DNA of 5,912 nt from Pseudomonadota bacterium (GTDB lineage Bacteria > Pseudomonadota > Gammaproteobacteria > Steroidobacterales > Steroidobacteraceae): contig JAPTUI010000197.1 of the NCBI GenBank assembly GCA_028067895.1, positions 1 through 5,912 of the forward strand, read 5' to 3'. Positions within the stretch are counted from its first letter, which is position 1. Each line of letters opens with the position of its first letter. Positions 1 through 3,824 of the stretch are shown here, piece after piece. Made by a program: the position numbers and the translations under genes. The notes under the pieces are model-generated. The model was not told the DNA's origin and did not search any database. It was given only the letters and a program-made list of their open reading frames with translations.

Positions 1-1001
1 GTATACGTGGACGTATTGGGAAATACGTCCGCCGGGTGCAGCAGCGTCGCCTGGCCGTAGATCTGCTGCGCGGCCTGGATCAGCAGATCGCACAGCGCCG
101 GGTGCAGATCGGCGTGCGCGAGCAGTTCGACCGCCGGCCCGAGCAGCACGATGGGCTTGTGCGGCAGGTTCGCGCCGAGGTCGAACGCGCCGGCCGGTAT
201 GGGCATCGCGTGCAGGTACGGGAAGCGTCTGACGTAGGCCGGCGCCTGCACGAAGTCGAACAGGCGCATCCCCGGGGTGTGCACCATCTTGACGATCACC
301 GCCGGCGGGGTGGAGTCCCCGGACATGAAGATGGCGTTGACCCGGCCGGCAAGCAGCGCATCGCGTGCGGCGCTGCCCTCGAGGTCGAGCAGGCGGGTCG
401 GTCCGCCCGGAGCGATGCCATTGGCCTTCAGCAGCGTCAGTGCGAGCGCACGCGTGCCGCTGCCCGCTTTGCCGATCGCGATGCGCTCCCCACGCAACTG
501 CGACAGCCGGGTCACCCGCGGGCCGCGGTAAAAGATGGCCAGCGGCTGGTAAAACATGCTGCCGAGGGAGACCAGTCCGTGCCCGTCGTCGTCCTGGTTG
601 TGCGCCGGCGCGGCTCCGGCTGCCCCCGGGGGGGCACTGCCCGATTGCACGAATGCGATATTCACGCCCGAGTGCCGCCGCATCAGCCGCTCGAGGTTCT
701 GCGCCGAGCCCTGCGAGGCGCGGATCTTCAGGGTGATGCCGTTGCGCGCCAGGAGGGTGCGCAGGCGCTCGGCGGCGAGCTCGAAGGAACTGCCCGGCGG
801 TCCGGCGCTGATCGTGAGGGTGTGCGGCGGCGCCGGCTGCACGAAGTGCAGCGCCAACCAGATCGCCGCCGCGCTCAGCAGCAGGATCGGAATCAGGGTG
901 TGGGCGAGGTCAGACCACGAAATGGTGGTGATCTTCAGCGCCAGGGGCCGACGGGCGCTCTCGCTCGGCGTACCCTCATCCGATTGCCGCTTCGGTTCCA
1001 T
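1..1001 (-). CDS. Membrane-anchored TAXI family (TRAP-type) solute-binding protein, 3' end cut by left edge
   Basis: The first 333 residues are visible, with no stop before the window edge. TAXI proteins are extracytoplasmic ligand-binding proteins, usually of TRAP transporters. This subgroup (usually about 450 residues) is tethered by an N-terminal helix, seen here at residues 33-54 (LIPILLLSAAAIWLALHFV). The binding domain follows: ISAGPPGSSFELA at 64-76, IRASQGSAQNLERL at 93-106, IAFVQSG at 115-121, SLGSMFYQPLAIFYRG at 145-160, IAIGKAGSGTRALA at 175-188 and LLDLEGSAARDALLAGRVNAIF at 204-225. These are family hallmarks. The visible end (HPADVFPNT) matches the point where the family has an FP motif, so roughly 100 or more residues, probably with a C-terminal membrane segment, should lie outside. 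The ATG at 1001 is the first start after an in-frame TAG at 1014-1016; no clear Shine-Dalgarno is seen. The ligand is unknown and no permease gene is visible. A low-complexity insert with a C7G5 run lies at residues 120-142. Confidence 0.85.
   Translation of the reverse strand, partial: MEPKRQSDEGTPSESARRPLALKITTISWSDLAHTLIPILLLSAAAIWLALHFVQPAPPHTLTISAGPPGSSFELAAERLRTLLARNGITLKIRASQGSAQNLERLMRRHSGVNIAFVQSGSAPPGAAGAAPAHNQDDDGHGLVSLGSMFYQPLAIFYRGPRVTRLSQLRGERIAIGKAGSGTRALALTLLKANGIAPGGPTRLLDLEGSAARDALLAGRVNAIFMSGDSTPPAVIVKMVHTPGMRLFDFVQAPAYVRRFPYLHAMPIPAGAFDLGANLPHKPIVLLGPAVELLAHADLHPALCDLLIQAAQQIYGQATLLHPADVFPNTSTY
9..30. repeat. Inverted repeat in the TAXI coding sequence at the left edge
   Basis: GGACGTATT (9-17), GGGA (18-21), AATACGTCC (22-30) is a perfect 9-base-arm inverted repeat. 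It falls inside the TAXI reading frame, where it encodes DVFPNTS, and ACGT occurs three times in 28 bases. The FP residues agree with the family at this point, so the frame is still read through it. Function, if any, is unknown. Confidence 0.35.
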
Positions 1002-1056
1002 GCGATGCGCAGTCTATCATCGGCATCGGGCGCAGGATGACGGCGCGCGCCAGGGG

Positions 1057-1062
1057 TATACT
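1057..1062 (+). promoter_or_regulatory. Candidate -10 element for wrbA
   Basis: TATACT matches the sigma-70 -10 consensus at five of six positions and lies 32 bases upstream of the wrbA start, in the 93-base gap between divergent genes. No good -35 hexamer is present 16-18 bases upstream, and there is no extended -10 TG, so an activator or another sigma factor could be involved. The overlapping GTATAC (1056-1061) is self-complementary, so a TATACC hexamer is also read on the minus strand toward the TAXI gene. Support is sequence resemblance only. Confidence 0.3.
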
Positions 1063-1094
1063 GCAGCGCTCACGGACCACTGGAGAGTGCTCGC

Positions 1095-1766
1095 ATGGCC
1101 AAGATCCTGATCCTCTATTACTCCTCCTACGGACACGTCGAGCGTATGGCGCAGGCGATTGCCGAAGGTGCCGCATCGGTCGCCGGCGTCACGGTGACCG
1201 TTAAGCGCGTTCCGGAGCTGGTGCCCGACGAACTCGCCCGCAAAGCCGGCATGAAGACCGAACAGAAGGCCCCGGTGGCGAGCGTCGAGGAACTCGGCCA
1301 GTACGACGCGATCATCTTCGGCACCCCGACGCGCTTCGGCAACATGGCCGCACAGATGCGCAACTTCCTCGACCAGACCGGCGGGTTGTGGGTCAAAGGC
1401 GCCCTCGTCGGGAAAGTCGGCAGCGTGTTCGTCTCCACGGCCACCCAGCACGGCGGCCAGGAGACCACCATCACCAGCTTTCACAACACCCTGCTGCATC
1501 ACGGCATGGTCATCGTCGGGCTGCCGTACGCCTTTGCGGGGCTGACCCGCATGGACGAGGTCACCGGCGGCAGTCCGTACGGCGCCTCGACGCTCGCCGG
1601 CGGCGACGGATCGCGCCAGCCGAGCGAGAACGAGCTCGCCGGCGCGCACTTCCAGGGACGTCACGTTGCCGAGATCGCCGCACGGCTTGCGCGCGGCGCC
1701 GGGGAACGGGGACCTGCACCGGCGAACATGCAGAACGCAACCGAGACGACCGGCCCGCGCGGCTGA
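1095..1766 (+). CDS. wrbA: WrbA, FMN-dependent NAD(P)H:quinone oxidoreductase (type IV)
   Basis: WrbA reduces quinones by two electrons with NAD(P)H and FMN, avoiding semiquinone radicals; it is a cytoplasmic flavodoxin-fold tetramer linked to oxidative stress. The 223-residue protein aligns by eye with E. coli WrbA almost throughout. It begins MAKILILYYSSYGHVERMAQ, with the FMN phosphate loop at residues 10-14. The WrbA signature FGTPTRFGNMAAQMRNFLDQ is at 75-94, followed by TGGLW at 95-99. STATQHGGQETT is at 114-125, LLHHGMVIVGLPY at 133-145 and GGSPYGASTLAGGDGSRQPS at 158-177. E. coli WrbA has 198 residues; the extra length is a C-terminal tail (from about 199) rich in Ala, Gly, Pro and Thr, absent from the core family. 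A GGAGAG Shine-Dalgarno at 1082-1087, seven bases before the ATG, fixes the start. The gene stands alone: divergent from the TAXI gene, convergent with the M50 protease, and followed by a strong hairpin. Confidence 0.96.
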   Translation: MAKILILYYSSYGHVERMAQAIAEGAASVAGVTVTVKRVPELVPDELARKAGMKTEQKAPVASVEELGQYDAIIFGTPTRFGNMAAQMRNFLDQTGGLWVKGALVGKVGSVFVSTATQHGGQETTITSFHNTLLHHGMVIVGLPYAFAGLTRMDEVTGGSPYGASTLAGGDGSRQPSENELAGAHFQGRHVAEIAARLARGAGERGPAPANMQNATETTGPRG

Positions 1767-1776
1767 TCGGCATCCG

Positions 1777-1810
1777 GCCCTATGCCGGCCGCACGCGGCC
1801 GGCATAGGGC
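1777..1810. terminator. Strong hairpin between convergent wrbA and M50 protease genes
   Basis: This is a perfect inverted repeat: arm GCCCTATGCCGGCCG (1777-1791), loop CACG (1792-1795), arm CGGCCGGCATAGGGC (1796-1810), giving a 15-bp stem. It begins 10 bases after the wrbA stop and lies about 107 bases past the stop of the converging protease gene, so it could end transcription from both sides. Neither side has a T-tract, so it is not a textbook intrinsic terminator; it could instead work as a 3'-end stabiliser or be a REP-like repeat. Confidence 0.65.
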
Positions 1811-1820
1811 TACGCAGCCC
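1807..1820. repeat. Small inverted repeat overlapping the terminator hairpin
   Basis: GGGCT (1807-1811), loop ACGC, AGCCC (1816-1820) form a 5-bp stem that shares bases 1807-1810 with the right arm of the 15-bp hairpin, so the two cannot be fully paired at once. The larger stem is far stronger. A polymerase coming from the protease side meets the small one first. The remaining bases 1821-1916 up to the protease stop contain no gene I can support. Confidence 0.4.
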
Positions 1821-1916
1821 GGCTCGCCGGCCGCCGATGCGCATCGCTTCGAACCGCCGGCAGTGGGGTGAGCGTTTCGCGACCCGACGCACCGCGCGAG
1901 CCGCGGGAGGTGCGCG

Positions 1917-2585
1917 TCAGTGCACCCCGGTGAGGAACAGGATGGCTCTGATCAGCGCTTGGGTCGGACGACCGACCAGTTCGCCGAACAGATTGAAGTG
2001 CGCACCAAGACGCTCGGCGACGACCGGCAGCACGAGCAGCATTCCGATCACGATGAGCATGCCGTAGCGCTCGAGCCGCGCCAGCGGCACCGCGAGCGCG
2101 TTCGGCAGCAGGCCGACGGCGACCCGCCCGCCATCGAGCGGTGGCAGTGGAATCAGGTTGAACACGGCGAGAATCACGTTGAGCTCGATCGCGTGGATGA
2201 GATTCTCGAGCAGCCACCGGCCCGCGACCGGCGGCAGCAATCCCACGGTGTGCAGGAGCAACGCGGCGATCGTGGCCATGAGCAGGTTCATGCCCGGTCC
2301 CGCGGCGGCGACCCACACCATGTCACGGCGCGGATTGCGCAAGCGTCCAAACTGAACGGGAACCGGCTTGGCGTAGCCGAACAGGAAGGGCGCGTGGGCG
2401 AGCAACAGCAGGCCCGGAAGGATGATCGTGCCGAAGGGATCGATGTGTTTCAGCGGATTGAAGGTCACCCGCCCGAGTTTCCACGCGGTGTCGTCCCCGA
2501 AGCGCTTCGCGACGTAACCATGCGCGGCTTCGTGCAGCGTAATGGCGAGCACCGCCGGAATGATCCACGTTGATGCCAGATACAC
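1917..2585 (-). CDS. Site-2 protease family (M50) intramembrane zinc metalloprotease
   Basis: This is a polytopic inner-membrane protein of 222 residues from the GTG at 2585, with the M50 active-site set. HEAAHG at 18-23 is the zinc-binding HExxH; LKHIDPFGTIILPG at 45-58 and the AGPGMN motif at 95-100 (the G-x-x-N hairpin) follow. NLIPLPPLDGGR at 143-154 supplies the third metal ligand, Asp151. Hydrophobic stretches fall near 5-22, 53-70, 88-114, 128-148 and 173-190. The size and order match the compact, PDZ-less group of bacterial site-2 proteases. Such enzymes cut substrates within the membrane; this subgroup's substrates are mostly unknown, and none can be inferred here because the neighbours are unrelated. 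The start is uncertain: the AAGGGGA Shine-Dalgarno-like stretch (2604-2610) is 18 bases from the GTG but 6 from an in-frame ATC at 2597, and a start there would add LINTIV-like residues typical of relatives. The gene is monocistronic by orientation. Confidence 0.93.
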   Translation of the reverse strand: MYLASTWIIPAVLAITLHEAAHGYVAKRFGDDTAWKLGRVTFNPLKHIDPFGTIILPGLLLLAHAPFLFGYAKPVPVQFGRLRNPRRDMVWVAAAGPGMNLLMATIAALLLHTVGLLPPVAGRWLLENLIHAIELNVILAVFNLIPLPPLDGGRVAVGLLPNALAVPLARLERYGMLIVIGMLLVLPVVAERLGAHFNLFGELVGRPTQALIRAILFLTGVH

Positions 2586-2603
2586 GATCGTATTGATGAG
2601 CGG

Positions 2604-2610
2604 TCCCCTT
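2604..2610 (-). promoter_or_regulatory. Shine-Dalgarno-like site upstream of the M50 gene, decides the start
   Basis: On the minus strand this reads AAGGGGA. It is the only purine-rich ribosome-binding candidate near the gene. It sits 6 bases from the in-frame ATC at 2597-2595 but 18 bases from the GTG at 2585-2583, which is too far for efficient initiation. No ATG, GTG or TTG occurs in frame between the site and 2585, so either a rare ATC start or weak initiation at the GTG has to be assumed. Confidence 0.4.
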
Positions 2611-2833
2611 CTTTGAGTGGATCTTTCCGGTTCACCCGCGCCACCTTGCGCGTCAGGGATACGCTCCGAGCGAGCGCGGCGCTGACGAACGGTGCGTGCG
2701 AACCGTCGACACCGTCAAGTTAGCAGAGACGGACTCAACCGACCACTGCCTTACCCCACGTTTCACGATTCGGCGAGATCCTGCCGCTGATGCGCGAGCC
2801 GCCGGCGGCGGGAATCTCTCCCAGTTTGACCGG

Positions 2834-2863
2834 TTGCCCACCGAGGTCCATCCCGTGTATTAG
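2834..2863 (+). promoter_or_regulatory. Weak sigma-70-like promoter candidate for the nuclease-like gene
   Basis: TTGCCC (2834-2839) and TATTAG (2858-2863) are separated by 18 bases, each matching four of six consensus positions. A better -35 match, TTGACC (2826-2831), is too far from that -10 (26 bases). If real, transcription would begin near 2870, downstream of the ATG at 2864, which agrees with translation starting at 2906. Confidence 0.25.
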
Positions 2864-2905
2864 ATGCTCCCGGCAACGACAATAAGCAGACCTGGAGTCT
2901 TCCGG

Positions 2906-3808
2906 ATGCCAACGACGAACGAACCGCCTCTGGCCGCATATCGACGCTTCATCGAGCACCTGCCACAAGCCTGGGCCGAGTTTCTCGCCAAACGCGCCGA
3001 CCGATTGCGTCACGGCGCGGAAAGCGAAAAAGTGGCCGAAGCAATCATCGAGGATCTCTTTACGGGAGTGCTGGAATGGAGCGTCGGCGACATGATGTAC
3101 CAGCTTGAGTACGCCGACATCGTCGTCAGCCGCAACCTGCTCAAATACCTGGTCATCGAGGTGAAACGCCCGGGAACCTTGTTTCCGCGCCGCGCCGCAC
3201 TCGAGCAGGCCGTCACGCAAGCGCGCCGCTACGCCGATGCCCAGAAGATCCGGAAAATTGCGGCCACCGATGGTCGATATTTCTATGCGGCCGACCTCAT
3301 TGCCGGCGCATTGATCGATCGGGTCATGCTCGACCTGAGCGTGTCGCAGCCCAGTGAAGCGCTGTGGCACCTCAGCCTGTACGGCATCCATCGGGACGAC
3401 CCGCGCTGCGGAGCTGAAATTCCGATCACGGATGATGTGCCCGCGCAAACCGCCGCACTCCCCGAAGGGCTCCTGCACCCGAAATATGCACTGCCGGCAG
3501 AGTGCTTTGCATACGCGCCCGACATCAATCGGCCTTCGAGCTGGAAGCTCCCCTACCGCCTCGCCGATGGCCGTGTGGACACCAAACGTCTGCCCAAAGC
3601 CATCCAGTCCCTGCTCAGCACCTACCGCGGCGCAAAAGTGGGTGGCATCCCAGAGTCCGACTTGCCGGCCGTCCTGGTACGCCTCGCACGCGCAGCTTTC
3701 GCTGAGGGTCGCATGCCGCCCCAGGCCAGCGCCCCGGCACCCGCCTATCAGTTGCTGCTGCAGGTCCTCGAACAGCGTGGTCTGCTCGAACAGGCCACTC
3801 ACACCTGA
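2906..3808 (+). CDS. Putative PD-(D/E)XK nuclease-fold protein, HsdR N-terminal-like
   Basis: I do not recognise the whole 300-residue protein. Its N-terminal half has the layout of a PD-(D/E)XK endonuclease domain. Helix GAESEKVAEAIIEDLF is at 37-52, then EYADIVV with Asp71, then strand YLVIEVKRPG at 81-90 with Glu85 and Lys87 (E-x-K), helix ALEQAVTQARRYAD at 98-111 giving Q-x(3)-Q-x(3)-Y-like spacing, and strand IAATDGRYFYAAD at 118-130. The order of metal-binding Asp, ExK and a T(D/N)GR strand is what one sees in type I restriction HsdR N-terminal domains, which cut DNA. No helicase motor, methyltransferase or specificity subunit accompanies it. The C-terminal part (about 212-300) is unassigned and may bind a partner or DNA. 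The ATG at 2906 is preferred over that at 2864 because GGAG (2894-2897) lies eight bases before it. It is divergent from the M50 gene and convergent with paaZ (12-base gap). A defence role is inference; a non-catalytic or repair role is possible. Confidence 0.65.
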   Translation: MPTTNEPPLAAYRRFIEHLPQAWAEFLAKRADRLRHGAESEKVAEAIIEDLFTGVLEWSVGDMMYQLEYADIVVSRNLLKYLVIEVKRPGTLFPRRAALEQAVTQARRYADAQKIRKIAATDGRYFYAADLIAGALIDRVMLDLSVSQPSEALWHLSLYGIHRDDPRCGAEIPITDDVPAQTAALPEGLLHPKYALPAECFAYAPDINRPSSWKLPYRLADGRVDTKRLPKAIQSLLSTYRGAKVGGIPESDLPAVLVRLARAAFAEGRMPPQASAPAPAYQLLLQVLEQRGLLEQATHT

Positions 3809-3824
3809 GCGGTGCGCCGCTCAG
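3805..3824. terminator. Inverted repeat holding both stop codons of the convergent nuclease-like and paaZ genes
   Basis: CTGAGCGG (3805-3812), loop TGCG (3813-3816), CCGCTCAG (3817-3824) form a perfect 8-bp stem. The left arm contains the nuclease-gene TGA (3806-3808), and the right arm contains the paaZ TGA on the other strand (3823-3821). The symmetric GC-rich hairpin could serve both converging transcripts as a compact bidirectional terminator. No T-run follows on either strand, so termination efficiency is uncertain. Confidence 0.5.

Larger units (their letters stand above)
2598..2905. other. Divergent intergenic region between M50 protease and putative nuclease
   Basis: This gap of about 300 bases must hold the promoters of two outward-facing genes. 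I see no tRNA, rRNA, CRISPR repeat, transposase fragment or convincing intrinsic terminator. Minor structure includes CGTCAG/CTGACG arms about 23 bases apart near 2651-2686, and two ACCGTC copies nine bases apart (from about 2702 and 2711). A minus-strand frame of 38 codons (2851-2735, ATG to TGA, start MDLGGQPVKLGEIPAAGG) has GC-rich third positions but no Shine-Dalgarno and no family I can name. A weak promoter for the rightward gene is described separately. Confidence 0.5.

Noticed and set aside
36..1040. 334-codon plus-strand frame over the left end
   Set aside because: The opposite strand encodes a continuous TAXI-family protein with conserved motifs; this frame is rich in Arg, Gln and Gly and has no recognisable domain.
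1017..1892. 291-codon minus-strand frame opposite wrbA
   Set aside because: It is antisense to an unmistakable WrbA and runs through the intergenic hairpin, so it is a composition artefact.
1920..2573. 217-codon plus-strand frame opposite the M50 protease
   Set aside because: Its translation is charged low-complexity sequence, while the minus strand has HExxH and NPLDG-like active-site motifs.
2681..2730. Possible tRNA-like T-arm (GGTTCGCACG on the minus strand)
   Set aside because: The flanking bases do not form acceptor, D or anticodon arms.
2864..2905. Earlier ATG at 2864 as the start of the nuclease-like gene
   Set aside because: It has no Shine-Dalgarno, and the candidate -10 element ends just before it; GGAG at 2894-2897 favours 2906.
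2598..2905. CRISPR array or mobile-element remnant in the intergenic region
   Set aside because: There are no regularly spaced repeats, terminal inverted repeats, target-site duplications or transposase fragments.
2735..3802. 355-codon minus-strand frame opposite the nuclease-like gene
   Set aside because: It has no recognisable family, whereas the plus strand has a good ribosome-binding site and a coherent PD-(D/E)XK motif set.
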